A program made the position numbers and the translations under genes. Shown piece after piece: positions 42,966 through 52,943 of a DNA stretch of 64,000 nt. This DNA comes from an uncultured Pelagibacteraceae bacterium (GTDB taxonomy: Bacteria > Pseudomonadota > Alphaproteobacteria > Pelagibacterales > Pelagibacteraceae), in NCBI GenBank assembly GCA_902603905.1, contig CACKWM010000001.1, positions 1 to 64,000 of the forward strand. The letters are read 5' to 3'. Position 1 is the stretch's first letter. Each line of letters opens with the position of its first letter. The notes beneath the pieces were generated by a model. It was not told where the DNA came from, did not search any database, and worked only from the letters and a program-made list of their open reading frames with translations.

Positions 42966-44654
42966 ATGTTAACAAAGTTTTATAAAATATTTTGCCTTAT
43001 ATTATTATTAATTTTTCAAAGCCCATTATACTCCAAAAGTAAAGATTTTAGGGAATTTAATTCGAAAAATTTATCTAGCTATTTTTCGGGACTTGTATCT
43101 TACAATAATCAAAAAAATATTGATTCCCTAAAGTTTTTCAATTTATCCGATTCTTTAATAGATAAACATGAACCTTACCTTAAAAAATATATTTTTTCTT
43201 TAGTAATGGAAGGAAAAATTAATCAAGCTATAAAAAAATTAAAACAATTTTCAGGTGAAAAAAATTCAGATTTTTTTGAAGCTTATTTAATATTAACACT
43301 TGATAGTATTAAAAAAAAAAATTTTAAAAATACCAATAAATATTTAAATGAACTATCAAGATTTAAAGAAAATAGTACATTTGAACTAATTATTTATGAG
43401 TCTATAAAAAATTATACTTATCTTTTTGAAAACAAAAAAAAATTATCGAACGGTAATAATTTAGGTAATTTATCGCTTATTAGCAATGCATTTCATAGTT
43501 GTTATCTAGAAGAAAAAAAAACTAAAAATTATTTTGAAAAATTATTTAATAGTGGTGAAATTGACTATTCAAGGTATATTTTTTTTTATATTAATTATCT
43601 AATTGAACAAAAACAATTTACCAAAGCGAAGGAAATTACTGATAAAGTAGATATTTTAAGTAGCAGTCTACTAATTGCTCAAACAAAAAATTGGATTGAT
43701 AATAAGGAATTTAATAAATTTAATCAGATTTTTTCCTGTAAGAATGAAACAGATATTTTGAGTGAATTTTTCTTTTTAATTTCTAATATATATTCATCAG
43801 AAGATGAAATAGGAAAATCAAATTTTTATTTAAAAATATCTAATTTTTTAAATCCAAAATTTCATTTTAATTTGTCTTTATTTGTTGAGAATTATTACAA
43901 TAGCAAAAACTATAAAACGACTGAAAAAGTATTAGATAATTTTGATGAAAGTGATGATTTTTATTATTGGTATAAAATAAAAATAAAAACGCAAATAATT
44001 TCTCAAGAATTAGGACAAGAACAAGCATACAATTTTATAAATTCAAAATTTAAAAAAATTAAACAACCATCAGTAAAAATTTTATATGATATGGCAAATT
44101 TGGTGAAAGGTTTTGAAAAACATCAGATTGCTATAAATTACTATAATGAACTTCTTACAAAAATTAATATAAATTCAAATACTTATGCAGAAATTTTATT
44201 TAGAAGAGGTGGGAGTTACGAAAGATTAAAAAAATTTAATCAATCTGATAAAGATTTATTACAATCTTTAGAAATTAATCCAGATGAAGCTTACGTTTTA
44301 AATTATTTGGCTTATTCATGGCTAGAAAGAAATTATAAAATTGATACTGCAATAGAAATGTTGCAAAGGGCATATAAACAAAAACCAAATGACCCATTTA
44401 TTATAGATTCTGTTGGTTGGGGATATTATTTAGTTAATGATTTAATTAATGCAGAAAAATTTTTGAGAAGAGCAATTGAACTAATGCCAAATGATCCAAT
44501 AGTTAATGATCATTATGGAGATATATTGTGGAAAATGGATAGAAAAATTGAAGCCAGATATTATTGGAAAAGTGTTTTAAAATTTGAAGATACTGAGGAA
44601 AAAATGAAAGAAAATATTAAATTTAAACTTCTAAAAGGTTTAAAAGTAATTTAG
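42966..44654 (+). CDS. exported TPR-repeat protein
   Basis: A 562-aa protein with a signal peptide (LILLLIFQSPLYSKS) and helical repeats throughout. The clearest tetratricopeptide repeats are near the C-terminus: about 410-440 (FRRGGSYERLKKFNQSDKDL), 445-475 (NYLAYSWLERNYKIDTAIEM) and 480-545 (DSVGWGYYLVNDLINAEKFL and DHYGDILWKMDRKIEARYYW). It is a probable periplasmic or outer-membrane-associated scaffold. Similar proteins sit before ispE in alphaproteobacteria. The N-terminal 380 residues are poorly conserved-looking and Asn/Lys-rich. Confidence 0.85.
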   Translation: MLTKFYKIFCLILLLIFQSPLYSKSKDFREFNSKNLSSYFSGLVSYNNQKNIDSLKFFNLSDSLIDKHEPYLKKYIFSLVMEGKINQAIKKLKQFSGEKNSDFFEAYLILTLDSIKKKNFKNTNKYLNELSRFKENSTFELIIYESIKNYTYLFENKKKLSNGNNLGNLSLISNAFHSCYLEEKKTKNYFEKLFNSGEIDYSRYIFFYINYLIEQKQFTKAKEITDKVDILSSSLLIAQTKNWIDNKEFNKFNQIFSCKNETDILSEFFFLISNIYSSEDEIGKSNFYLKISNFLNPKFHFNLSLFVENYYNSKNYKTTEKVLDNFDESDDFYYWYKIKIKTQIISQELGQEQAYNFINSKFKKIKQPSVKILYDMANLVKGFEKHQIAINYYNELLTKININSNTYAEILFRRGGSYERLKKFNQSDKDLLQSLEINPDEAYVLNYLAYSWLERNYKIDTAIEMLQRAYKQKPNDPFIIDSVGWGYYLVNDLINAEKFLRRAIELMPNDPIVNDHYGDILWKMDRKIEARYYWKSVLKFEDTEEKMKENIKFKLLKGLKVI

Positions 44655-44657
44655 TCA

Positions 44658-45497
44658 ATGAAATTAAAGTCTTATGCCAAAGTTAATCTTTCACTAAACA
44701 TTGTAGGAAAATTTAGATCAAAAAAACATAAGATAGAAAGTTTAATATCATTTATAGATTTTTATGACTTAATATACTTGAGACCAATACATTCTAATAA
44801 ACACAAAGTTTATTTTATGGGTAAATTTGCAAGAGGAATAAATAGAAAAAATACAGTTTCTAAACTTTTAAATATACTTGACCAAAAAAAATTACTTAAC
44901 AATCAAAAATTTGAAATTAAAATCAAAAAAAATATTCCTCAACAATCTGGAATGGGAGGGGGATCCATGAATGCCGCATCTTTAATTAATTATTTCTATA
45001 AAAATAAAATTATTAGATTGAACAAAAAAAGATTAATAAATCTAGCTAACTTGATAGGATCAGATGTTATTCTTGGAATAAATCCCAAAAATACAATTTT
45101 ATCTTCTAGCGGGAAATTGACTAAATTTAAAAAAAAACTTGGTTTATATGTATTAATTGTGAAACCTAATTTTGGCTGTTCTACAAAATTTATTTATTCA
45201 AAGGTAAGATGCTACTCTAAAGCCAAGTATAATAATCCAAAAAAATTATTGCTAAGTAAGAAAAATATTATCAATTCAAGCAATGCATTGGAAAAGATTG
45301 CTTTTAAAGAATATCCAAAATTAATCAGAATAAAATTATTTTTATTAAAATTATCGAAAGTAAAATTTGTTAGAATGTCTGGATCAGGATCCTCAATTTT
45401 GGCTTATTTTTATTCTAAAAAAGCTACAGAAAATGGAAGAAAGGAATTCAAGAAGAAATTTAACAACTATTGGTGTATTACATCAAAAACTATATAA
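44658..45497 (+). CDS. ispE: 4-diphosphocytidyl-2-C-methyl-D-erythritol kinase
   Basis: A GHMP kinase of the MEP isoprenoid pathway. It starts KLKSYAKVNLSLNIVGK, with the usual AKxNLxL motif. The ATP loop is IPQQSGMGGGSMNAASLINY (about 94-113), where PxxxGxGGGSxNAA is typical. The catalytic Asp is in LIGSDVILG and the C-terminal motif is VRMSGSGSSILAYF. Length 279 aa is normal. A run of T follows the stop without an evident hairpin. Confidence 0.93.
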   Translation: MKLKSYAKVNLSLNIVGKFRSKKHKIESLISFIDFYDLIYLRPIHSNKHKVYFMGKFARGINRKNTVSKLLNILDQKKLLNNQKFEIKIKKNIPQQSGMGGGSMNAASLINYFYKNKIIRLNKKRLINLANLIGSDVILGINPKNTILSSSGKLTKFKKKLGLYVLIVKPNFGCSTKFIYSKVRCYSKAKYNNPKKLLLSKKNIINSSNALEKIAFKEYPKLIRIKLFLLKLSKVKFVRMSGSGSSILAYFYSKKATENGRKEFKKKFNNYWCITSKTI

Positions 45498-45529
45498 TTT
45501 TTTTTTTTTGTGATATATGAAATTGATTT

Positions 45530-45603
45530 TGGGGCGTAGCCAAGCGGTAAGGCAGCGGTTTTTGGTACCGCCATCCTAGGTTCGAATCCTAGCGCCCCAG
45601 CCA
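45530..45603 (+). tRNA. tRNA-Gln (anticodon TTG)
   Basis: The cloverleaf can be folded by hand. The acceptor stem TGGGGCG (45530-45536) pairs with CGCCCCA (45593-45599), followed by discriminator G and an encoded CCA (45601-45603). The D-arm contains AGCCAAGCGGTAAGGCA. The anticodon stem GCGGT/ACCGC encloses the loop TTTTGGT with anticodon TTG. The T-arm is CTAGG-TTCGAAT-CCTAG. The cca gene starts 4 bases after the encoded CCA. Confidence 0.97.
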
Positions 45604-45606
45604 TAT

Positions 45607-46881
45607 ATGATGACTTTATTAAATAAAATTTTTTCTCAATCAAAAAATTTTAATTATTTAAACTTAGCGTTTCAAAAAATTAAAAAAAAAACTGAGATAA
45701 AAAAAATATTCAAAGCTATAGAAGAATTTTCAAACAATAGCGAAATAAGATATGTTGGCGGTTGTGTCAGAAAAGCTATTAACAATGAACTTATTGACGA
45801 TATTGATCTTGCAGTTAATTTAAATCCAGATGATGTTTGCAAAATTTTAAAGAAAAATAATATTAAATTTTATAAAACAGGAATTGATCATGGAACGATT
45901 ACTGTTTTGATTCGTAATAAAAAATTTGAGATAACATCATTAAGAAAAGATATTTTAACTGACGGAAGACATGCAAAAGTTAAATTTTCAAATGATTGGC
46001 ATGAAGATGCCTCAAGAAGAGATTTTACAATAAATTCAATTTATGCGGATATTGATGGAAATTTATTTGATCCTTTTGATGGAAAAAAAGACTTAGAAAA
46101 TGGCGAAATAAAATTTATTGGAGAAGCTGAAAAAAGAATCAAAGAAGACTATCTAAGAATTTTAAGATATATAAGATTTTTTCTTAATTATAGTAAAAAA
46201 AAGCACAATTCAGATGTTACCAAAGCTATAAAACAAAACTTAGATGGATTTAGTAAAATTTCACCAGAAAGACTGTTGGAAGAATTTAAAAAATTGGCCG
46301 ATTCTAGTGGTTTTTCTAAATTGACTAAAGATATCTTCTGTTTTGAAATCATTAAATTAATTTTTCCCCAATTTAAAAATATTAATATTTTTAAAAAACT
46401 AAACAATTTTGCCAAAGAAAATATTAATAATTTAGATTTTATTCTTTTAATATCTCTACTGATTATTGATGATACTGACAATACCGATTATTTTATATAT
46501 AAATTTAATATTTCCAAAAAAGATGAAAAAAGAATTTTGTTTTTAAATAATTTTTTTTCATCAAAAATTAGCAGTAAAACTTTTTCTAAAAAAAATCTAG
46601 ATAAAATTTTGTATTTTAATGGCAAGCAATCATTATTAGATTTACTTTATTTTCAAATTTTTAGATCTAAAAAAGTTGATAAAAAAATTATAGAAATGAT
46701 AGAATTTTTTAAAGATAAAGAGGCGCCATTATTACCCCTAAGAGCTATCACTTTAATGACTGAATATAATTTCTCTGAAGGAAAAGAACTTGGAGTTAAA
46801 CTAAAGGAAATAGAAAAGAAATGGGTTGAAAATAATTTTGAAATTTCAAAATTAGAAGTTCAAAAAATCATAAAAAATTAA
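45607..46881 (+). CDS. cca: tRNA nucleotidyltransferase / poly(A) polymerase family
   Basis: A 424-aa nucleotidyltransferase that adds or repairs CCA ends of tRNA. The head has [21 protein letters not shown] (split at about 49-69) with the catalytic GG and DxD, then [17 protein letters not shown], the motif [15 protein letters not shown] and the flexible [15 protein letters not shown] region. The C-terminal half is long and divergent. Two adjacent ATGs (45607 and 45610) are possible starts. The mRNA would begin almost directly after tRNA-Gln. Confidence 0.92.
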   Translation: MMTLLNKIFSQSKNFNYLNLAFQKIKKKTEIKKIFKAIEEFSNNSEIRYVGGCVRKAINNELIDDIDLAVNLNPDDVCKILKKNNIKFYKTGIDHGTITVLIRNKKFEITSLRKDILTDGRHAKVKFSNDWHEDASRRDFTINSIYADIDGNLFDPFDGKKDLENGEIKFIGEAEKRIKEDYLRILRYIRFFLNYSKKKHNSDVTKAIKQNLDGFSKISPERLLEEFKKLADSSGFSKLTKDIFCFEIIKLIFPQFKNINIFKKLNNFAKENINNLDFILLISLLIIDDTDNTDYFIYKFNISKKDEKRILFLNNFFSSKISSKTFSKKNLDKILYFNGKQSLLDLLYFQIFRSKKVDKKIIEMIEFFKDKEAPLLPLRAITLMTEYNFSEGKELGVKLKEIEKKWVENNFEISKLEVQKIIKN

Positions 46882-47372
46882 ATATATTTTACGTCTTTAA
46901 TTTCAAAGTTTTTTGTACCTGCGGGTGTAGATATTTCAATTAGATCACTTTTGTTTTTTCCAATTAAGCCTTTACCAATAGGTGATTGAAAATATATAAG
47001 TTTTTTTTTTAAATCTGCCTCATCTTTTCCAACAATTTTATAATTAATTTTTTCTCCAGTATCTAAATTATTTAAATAAACAGTTGAACCAAAAATAACT
47101 TTTCCCTCATTTGTTATTTTTGTTATATCGATTACATCTGCTCTAGCAATTATGTCATTAATTTCTTGTATTCTTCCTTCATTATGAGATTGTTGTTCTT
47201 TAGCAGCATGGTATTCTGCATTTTCTTTTAGATCTCCGTGAGATCTTGCCTCGGCTATAGCGGCAACTATTTCAGGGCGTTTTTTTTCTTTTAAAAAAAT
47301 TAATTCATTTTTTAATTTTTCAAGACCCTCAATAGTTATTGGTTCTTTATTCACATTATTTCCATTTTGCAT
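46878..47372 (-). CDS. greA: transcription elongation factor GreA
   Basis: Rescues backtracked RNA polymerase by stimulating transcript cleavage. It has 164 aa. The N-terminal coiled coil carries [20 protein letters not shown] with the acidic tip residues (DLKENAEY), and the C-terminal domain has [20 protein letters not shown] 7-residue lead precedes the usual [14 protein letters not shown]. It overlaps hemF by 17 bases, and its stop shares TTAA with cca. Confidence 0.96.
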   Translation of the reverse strand: MQNGNNVNKEPITIEGLEKLKNELIFLKEKKRPEIVAAIAEARSHGDLKENAEYHAAKEQQSHNEGRIQEINDIIARADVIDITKITNEGKVIFGSTVYLNNLDTGEKINYKIVGKDEADLKKKLIYFQSPIGKGLIGKNKSDLIEISTPAGTKNFEIKDVKYI

Positions 47373-48165
47373 TTGGAGGCATAGACATTAATATTGCTTC
47401 AGGGTTACCTCCACTATTTAATCCAAATTTTGTTCCACGATCATACAACAAATTAAACTCGACATATTTACCTCTTTTTAATAATTGAGTTTCTTTTTCT
47501 TTTTTTTTCCATTTTAAAAACATTTTTTTTTCTACAATTTTTTTAACTAAATTAGCAAAAGTAATACCAACATCTTTAATAAAAGAAAAATCTTTTTCCC
47601 AATTACCCATTTTATAATCAAAAAAGATACCTCCTATACCTCTCAATTCATTTCTATGAGGTATATAAAAATATTCATCGCACCACTTTTTATATTTAGA
47701 ATAGTATTTATTATTGTGTTTATTACATATTTTTTTTAACTCAGTATGAAAATATTTTTTTTCTTTATTATCAGTAATACAAGGGGTTAGGTCCATTCCT
47801 CCTCCAAACCAAATTTTTTCTGTACAAATAAGTCTAGTATTAAAATGCATAGCGGGGATTTTAGGATTTTTTGGGTGCAATACCACAGAAATACCTGAAG
47901 ACCAAAAACTAGCATTACTTTTTGTTCCAGGGATTTTTTTTGCAAATTCTTTTGAAAATTTTCCTACCACATTCGAAAATGCAACACCTCCTTTTTCAAT
48001 TACTTCACCTTTGATTATTCTAAACTCACCATGTCTCCATTTATTTTTTTTAAATTTTTTGTTAGAGCCATATTTTCTTTCTAATTGTTCAATGTTATTA
48101 CAAATTATATTTTGTAAACCAATGAACCATTCTTTAGCTAATTTTTGTTTTTTTTTAATTTTCAT
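47356..48165 (-). CDS. hemF: oxygen-dependent coproporphyrinogen III oxidase
   Basis: Converts coproporphyrinogen III to protoporphyrinogen IX using O2 in heme synthesis. It has 269 aa. Motifs include [62 protein letters not shown], and the C-terminal [29 protein letters not shown] region. It suits the aerobic lifestyle implied by the oxidase genes. It precedes greA with a 17-base overlap. Confidence 0.95.
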   Translation of the reverse strand: MKIKKKQKLAKEWFIGLQNIICNNIEQLERKYGSNKKFKKNKWRHGEFRIIKGEVIEKGGVAFSNVVGKFSKEFAKKIPGTKSNASFWSSGISVVLHPKNPKIPAMHFNTRLICTEKIWFGGGMDLTPCITDNKEKKYFHTELKKICNKHNNKYYSKYKKWCDEYFYIPHRNELRGIGGIFFDYKMGNWEKDFSFIKDVGITFANLVKKIVEKKMFLKWKKKEKETQLLKRGKYVEFNLLYDRGTKFGLNSGGNPEAILMSMPPNAKWK

Positions 48166-48172
48166 ATTTTTT

Positions 48173-48637
48173 TTAAAAAATTTTATTTTGTCTCATGCTT
48201 TCAGCAAGGACTATTGCCACTGAAGAAGCTATATTTAATGATCTTTTGCCAGACATTAATGGTATTTTAATTCTATTATCAACCAATTTGTGAATTTCTT
48301 CAGGCACCCCAGAGCTTTCTCTTCCAAATAAAATTGTATCATTAATTTTGAACTTAAACGATGAATATACATCAGAAGCCTTAGTAGTCATAAGCACTAT
48401 TCTTTCATTTTCTTTTTTTTTAAATTTAAAAAAAGATTCTTTACTTGGATAAAATTTAATCATTTTTTCATCAAAGTAATCTAATACTACTCTTTTGAAG
48501 CGTTTATCATTAAATATAAATCCACATGGTTCAATGATCTCAATCATAGCGCCTAAGCAAGAACATGTTCTAATAATTGCAGCTGTATTTTGGGGTATAT
48601 CCGGTTCATAAAGTGCTATTTTTGGGCCTAAATTCAT
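48173..48637 (-). CDS. trmL: tRNA (cytidine/uridine-34-2'-O)-methyltransferase
   Basis: A SPOUT methyltransferase acting on the wobble base of leucine tRNAs. It has 154 aa, with the N-terminal IALYEPDIPQNTAAIIRTC, LIEPCGF-like EIIEPCGFIF, ILFGRESSGVPEEIH and IPLMSGKRSLNIASSVAIVL, which form the trefoil-knot SAM site. It is the first gene of trmL-hemF-greA, divergent from petA with 88 bases between the starts. Confidence 0.94.
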   Translation of the reverse strand: MNLGPKIALYEPDIPQNTAAIIRTCSCLGAMIEIIEPCGFIFNDKRFKRVVLDYFDEKMIKFYPSKESFFKFKKKENERIVLMTTKASDVYSSFKFKINDTILFGRESSGVPEEIHKLVDNRIKIPLMSGKRSLNIASSVAIVLAESMRQNKIF

Positions 48638-48725
48638 TTTTTGTGTGTCATTGTTACCATTAGAAATAAATCTTTTTTACTATATGAAATCATATATTAG
48701 ATAAGAATAAACATAATTTTTTAAT

Positions 48726-49238
48726 ATGTCAGATCAAAAAAAACCTAAAAGAAGGGATTTTTTATTTACTGCATCATATGCAATAGGTGCAGTTGGTATT
48801 GGTGCAGCAGTTTGGCCTTTAGTGGACCAAATGAATCCAGACAAATCAGTAAAAGCTCTGGCTAGCACTGAAGTTGATGTAAGTTTGTTGGAACCTGGAA
48901 AGTCAATAACTGTTTTATGGAGAGGAAAACCAGTTTTTATAAAAAGAAGAACACAAGAAGAAATATTTGAAGCAAGAGCTGTCAAGATGGATGAACTTAA
49001 GCATCCAGAAAAAGATGAAGACAGAGCAAAAGATCCAGAGTGGCTAGTAATGCTTGGAGTTTGCACTCATCTAGGGTGTGTGCCTGTAGGAGATAAAGGT
49101 GATTACAATGGTTGGTTTTGCCCTTGTCATGGATCGCACTATGATACATCTGGAAGAATTAGGAAAGGCCCAGCTCCTACAAATCTTGAAGTGCCTAAAT
49201 ATGAATTTATTAATAGCAATACAATTAAAATAGGTTAA
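48726..49238 (+). CDS. petA: cytochrome bc1 complex Rieske iron-sulfur subunit
   Basis: Transfers electrons from ubiquinol to cytochrome c1. It has 170 aa. The N-terminus is a twin-arginine-type anchor ([20 protein letters not shown]). The [2Fe-2S] ligands are in [10 protein letters not shown] and CPCHGSHYD, each with the required Cys and His. It begins petABC, with 7 bases to petB. Confidence 0.98.
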   Translation: MSDQKKPKRRDFLFTASYAIGAVGIGAAVWPLVDQMNPDKSVKALASTEVDVSLLEPGKSITVLWRGKPVFIKRRTQEEIFEARAVKMDELKHPEKDEDRAKDPEWLVMLGVCTHLGCVPVGDKGDYNGWFCPCHGSHYDTSGRIRKGPAPTNLEVPKYEFINSNTIKIG

Positions 49239-49245
49239 AAATTTA

Positions 49246-50505
49246 ATGAGTGATCAAAACTATGTACCATCTTCAAAATTAGGTAAATGGTTTAATGATC
49301 GATTACCTTTATTATCTTTAAGTGCTCATTTGAGAGAGTACCCTACACCAAAAAATTTAAATTACTGGTGGACTTTTGGGGGTATATTAACTTTCTGTTT
49401 AGTTGCCCAAATTATTACAGGAATTGTATTAGCAATGCATTATGTAGCGCATACAGATTTAGCTTTTGCAAGCGTAGAACATATAATGAGAGATGTAAAT
49501 TATGGATGGCTACTTAGGTACTTTCATGCAAATGGAGCATCAATGTTTTTTTTAGCAGTTTATATTCATATTTTTAGATCGCTATATTATGGATCTTATA
49601 AGTCACCAAGAGAAGTTATATGGATTATAGGAATGATAATATATTTTTTAATGATGATGACGGCATTTATGGGATACGTATTACCATGGGGGCAAATGAG
49701 TTTTTGGGCAGCAACAGTAATAACAAATTTATTTAGCGCGGTTCCTTTTGTAGGTGAAAGTATTACGAATTGGCTATGGGGAGGTTTTGCAGTTGATAAC
49801 CCAACATTAACAAGATTTTATGCTTTGCACTACCTTCTTCCTTTTTTGATTTTTGGTTTAGTAATTTTACACATTTGGGCTCTGCATGTTCCAGGAAACA
49901 ACAATCCAATAGGAATTGAACTGAAAAAACCATCAAAAGATACAGTTCCTTTCCACCCATATATAGTTATTAAGGATTTGTTTGCTCTGTTGCTTTTTTT
50001 AATTGTATTTGCTTTTTTTGTTTTTTATGCACCAAATATATTGGGTCATGCTGACAATTATATTGAGGCAAACCCAATGGTCACTCCAAATCATATAGTT
50101 CCAGAATGGTACTTATTGCCTTTTTATGCAATATTAAGATCAGTACCAGACAAACTTTTTGGAGTTATTGCAATGTTTGCTTCAATTTTTGTTTTGGTAA
50201 TATTGCCATGGCTTGATACTTCTAAAGTTAAATCAGCAATTTTTAGACCTATATACAAGCAATTTTATTGGATACTAGTGATAGATGTTTTTATATTAGG
50301 TTATATGGGAGCGATGCCCGCAGAAGGAACATACTTACTAATTGCTAGAGTAGCTACCACATATTATTTTGTTCATTTTTTAATTATTTTACCAATCCTC
50401 GGTAAGAAAGAAAAGACATTACCAATACCTTTAAGCATTACAGATCCAGTCATGGGTGTGTCACCAAATCCTGACATGGTAAAAAAAAAAGAAATTTACA
50501 ATTAA
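49246..50505 (+). CDS. petB: cytochrome b of the bc1 complex
   Basis: The membrane subunit with two b hemes and the quinone sites. It has 419 aa and eight helices. The heme ligands are in [19 protein letters not shown]-side motifs, [11 protein letters not shown] with [12 protein letters not shown], and ALHYLLPF with [10 protein letters not shown]. The Qo-site signature [14 protein letters not shown] is present. Length is normal for the alphaproteobacterial form. Confidence 0.98.
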   Translation: MSDQNYVPSSKLGKWFNDRLPLLSLSAHLREYPTPKNLNYWWTFGGILTFCLVAQIITGIVLAMHYVAHTDLAFASVEHIMRDVNYGWLLRYFHANGASMFFLAVYIHIFRSLYYGSYKSPREVIWIIGMIIYFLMMMTAFMGYVLPWGQMSFWAATVITNLFSAVPFVGESITNWLWGGFAVDNPTLTRFYALHYLLPFLIFGLVILHIWALHVPGNNNPIGIELKKPSKDTVPFHPYIVIKDLFALLLFLIVFAFFVFYAPNILGHADNYIEANPMVTPNHIVPEWYLLPFYAILRSVPDKLFGVIAMFASIFVLVILPWLDTSKVKSAIFRPIYKQFYWILVIDVFILGYMGAMPAEGTYLLIARVATTYYFVHFLIILPILGKKEKTLPIPLSITDPVMGVSPNPDMVKKKEIYN

Positions 50506-50509
50506 TTTT

Positions 50510-51292
50510 ATGAAAAATTTTATTAAATTATTTAGTTTTTTATTTTTAATTATAATTCTTTCCAGCCAAAATGCTTTTACAGAAGAAAAAAAAAAATTAC
50601 TAAATCCTGGTTGGAGTTTTAAAGGTTATTTTGGAAAGTTTGATAGAGCTTCGTTACAAAGAGGCTATCAAGTTTACACAGAAGTTTGTGCCTCATGTCA
50701 TTCAATGAAGTATTTAAGCTATAGAAATTTGGCAGAAGAAGGAGGTCCAGAATTTTCTAAGGAACAAGCAAAGGCTATAGCGGCAAGCTTTGAAGTAACT
50801 GATGGTCCTAACGATGATGGAGATATGTTTGTAAGACCAGCAAAGCTATCAGACAAATTTGTTGGTCCATATCAAAACGACAAAGAAGCTATGGCTTCTA
50901 ATGGGGGAGCGTATCCTCCAGATTTTTCTGTCTTAGTAAAGGCAAGAAGTGGAGGAGCAGATTATATTTATTCACTATTGCTTGGATATGAAGATCCACC
51001 TAGCAATGTAATATTGGATGATGGAGTTTATTACAATAAATACATGTATGGAAATATGATAAGAATGCCAAATCCTTTATCAGATGGTTTAATAGAATAT
51101 AATGACGGTACAGAAGCAACAGAAGAACAAATGGCAAAAGATTTAGTAACCTTTCTTGCATGGGCTGCAGAGCCTCATCTTGAGGCAAGGCATAAAATTG
51201 GCTTTAAAGCAATTATATATTTAATAATTTTAACTATTTTAGCTTATTTTAGTATGAAAAGACTTTGGCTACGTATTGAACCTAAAGTTTAA
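50510..51292 (+). CDS. petC: cytochrome c1 of the bc1 complex
   Basis: A membrane-anchored c-type cytochrome, 260 aa. A signal peptide (LIIILSSQNAFTEE) precedes the heme site VCASCHSMKYLSYRNL (CASCH). The axial Met is probably in YGNMIRMPNPL. A C-terminal helix (FKAIIYLIILTILAYF) anchors it. The gene runs 24 bases into the end of the convergent ychF, the longest tail-to-tail overlap in the window. Confidence 0.97.
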   Translation: MKNFIKLFSFLFLIIILSSQNAFTEEKKKLLNPGWSFKGYFGKFDRASLQRGYQVYTEVCASCHSMKYLSYRNLAEEGGPEFSKEQAKAIAASFEVTDGPNDDGDMFVRPAKLSDKFVGPYQNDKEAMASNGGAYPPDFSVLVKARSGGADYIYSLLLGYEDPPSNVILDDGVYYNKYMYGNMIRMPNPLSDGLIEYNDGTEATEEQMAKDLVTFLAWAAEPHLEARHKIGFKAIIYLIILTILAYFSMKRLWLRIEPKV

Positions 51293-52342
51293 TATATCGC
51301 CATCTTTAACAATATAATCTTTGCCTTCTAACCTCATTTTTCCATTTGTTTTAGAGTTCAACCATCCTTGGTTTTTTATGAAATCATCATAAGCAATTGT
51401 TTCAGCTCTAATAAAACCTTTTTCAAAATCTGTATGAATCTCACCCGCTGCTTTTGGTGCAAGACAATTTTTTTGAATAGTCCATGCTCTAGTTTCTTCT
51501 GGGCCTGATGTAAAAAAAGTTTCTAATTCTAAAACATTATAACCTTTTTGTATTAACATGCTAAGACCTGTTTCTTTTAATCCAATCATTTTCATGTAAT
51601 TTATTTTTTCATCATTTTCTAATTGATTTATTTGGTTTTCAATTTCTGCTGAAACAATTAGTGTGTTTTTATCTCCAAATTTATTTATGAAATCTTTAGT
51701 ATATTTGTTACCATTTTGAATGCTTTTCTCATCTACATTACATACATATATTTTTGGCTTTATTGAAAGAAGAGCACTTTGATTTAAAATTTTATTATTA
51801 AACTGCTCAGTTAAAATTTTAAGGTTTTTATTATTATTAATACAATCTAAAGCTATTTCTAAAATTTTTAACTGCTCTTTGTCTATATTTTTCTTGTTTT
51901 TTTTATCAAGTCTTTTTTGGATAGATTCTAAGTCTGCTAGCATCATTTCAGTTTCAATAATTTCTAAATCTCTTATTGGATTTACATTTGGATTAACATT
52001 TTGAATATCTTCTGAGTCAAAACATCTAATCATATGAATAATTGAATCAACTTCCCTAATGTGTGATAAGAATTTATTTCCTAATCCTTCACCTTTAGAA
52101 GCGCCTTTTACAAGACCCGCTATATCAACAAAAGATATTGTAGTGTTTATTTTTTTTTTTGAATTAGAAATTTTAACCAATTGATCCAGTCTATCATCGG
52201 GGACAGGAACAACTCCAATATTTGGATCAATAGTACAAAAAGGAAAATTTTCTGCTTGCGCTTTGCTTGAATTTGTTAAAGCATTAAATAAAGTTGATTT
52301 ACCAACATTTGGCAAGCCTACAATTCCACATTTGAAGCTCAT
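51269..52342 (-). CDS. ychF: ribosome-binding ATPase YchF (OBG family)
   Basis: A 357-aa cytoplasmic P-loop protein linked to translation and stress control. The P-loop is GIVGLPNVGKSTLFNAL, the G3 region is FVDIAGLVKGASKGEGLGNKF, and the altered G4 NxxE is in VCNVDEKS. The C-terminal TGS-like domain has WTIQKNCLAPKAAGEIHTDFEKGFIRAE. The pth gene is immediately upstream with a one-base overlap, a common pairing. Confidence 0.97.
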   Translation of the reverse strand: MSFKCGIVGLPNVGKSTLFNALTNSSKAQAENFPFCTIDPNIGVVPVPDDRLDQLVKISNSKKKINTTISFVDIAGLVKGASKGEGLGNKFLSHIREVDSIIHMIRCFDSEDIQNVNPNVNPIRDLEIIETEMMLADLESIQKRLDKKNKKNIDKEQLKILEIALDCINNNKNLKILTEQFNNKILNQSALLSIKPKIYVCNVDEKSIQNGNKYTKDFINKFGDKNTLIVSAEIENQINQLENDEKINYMKMIGLKETGLSMLIQKGYNVLELETFFTSGPEETRAWTIQKNCLAPKAAGEIHTDFEKGFIRAETIAYDDFIKNQGWLNSKTNGKMRLEGKDYIVKDGDILNFRFNT

Positions 52343-52902
52343 TACTTGTTATTTATTGTGCTGGAAAAAAGGTCTAACTTTTTATCAAGTAAAATTGACA
52401 AAGATTCAGTTATATTAGTAGTAATTTTTTTTAAGTCTTTAATTTCTTCTTCATCAAAATCCTTAAGAACATGATCTACTACATCAGAGTTTTTTTTAGG
52501 TTTACCTATTCCTATTCTTATTCTAGAATAATCTTTTCCAATAAATTTATCTATTGATTCAATTCCATTGTGTCCAGCACTTGATCCACCAAATTTTGCT
52601 TTAATTTTTCCAAAATCGATATCAAGATCATCATGAAAAACAATTACATTTTCAGCTTCAATCTTAAAATATTCTATCAATTCTCTAATACATATTCCTG
52701 AGTTATTCATAAATGTTAGAGGTTTAATTGCATAAACTTTTTTGCCATTAATGTTTCCTGTTGTAAGCAATCCTTTAAATTTTGGTTTTTGCTTTGAAAG
52801 ACCAAATTTTTGATTTATAGCATCAATGATTTTGAAACCGATATTGTGCCTGTTGTTTTCACTATCAGGCGTTGGATTTCCTAAACCTACGAATAAAAGC
52901 AT
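52342..52902 (-). CDS. pth: peptidyl-tRNA hydrolase
   Basis: Recycles peptidyl-tRNA released during abortive translation. It has 186 aa with the N-terminal FVGLGNPTPDSENNRHNIGF (catalytic His), TFMNNSG, VFHDDLDIDFGK (catalytic Asp), FGGSSAGHNGIESI and YSRIRIGIGKP. It is part of prs-rplY-pth-ychF, a widespread bacterial order. Confidence 0.96.
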   Translation of the reverse strand: MLLFVGLGNPTPDSENNRHNIGFKIIDAINQKFGLSKQKPKFKGLLTTGNINGKKVYAIKPLTFMNNSGICIRELIEYFKIEAENVIVFHDDLDIDFGKIKAKFGGSSAGHNGIESIDKFIGKDYSRIRIGIGKPKKNSDVVDHVLKDFDEEEIKDLKKITTNITESLSILLDKKLDLFSSTINNK

Positions 52903-52943
52903 AATTTTTTAAAATCGAATCTGAAGATTTTCACTTTTTTTGA

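Noticed and set aside
45498-45510. Terminator after ispE
   Set aside because: There is a run of T but no hairpin before it, so it is probably a plain homopolymer.
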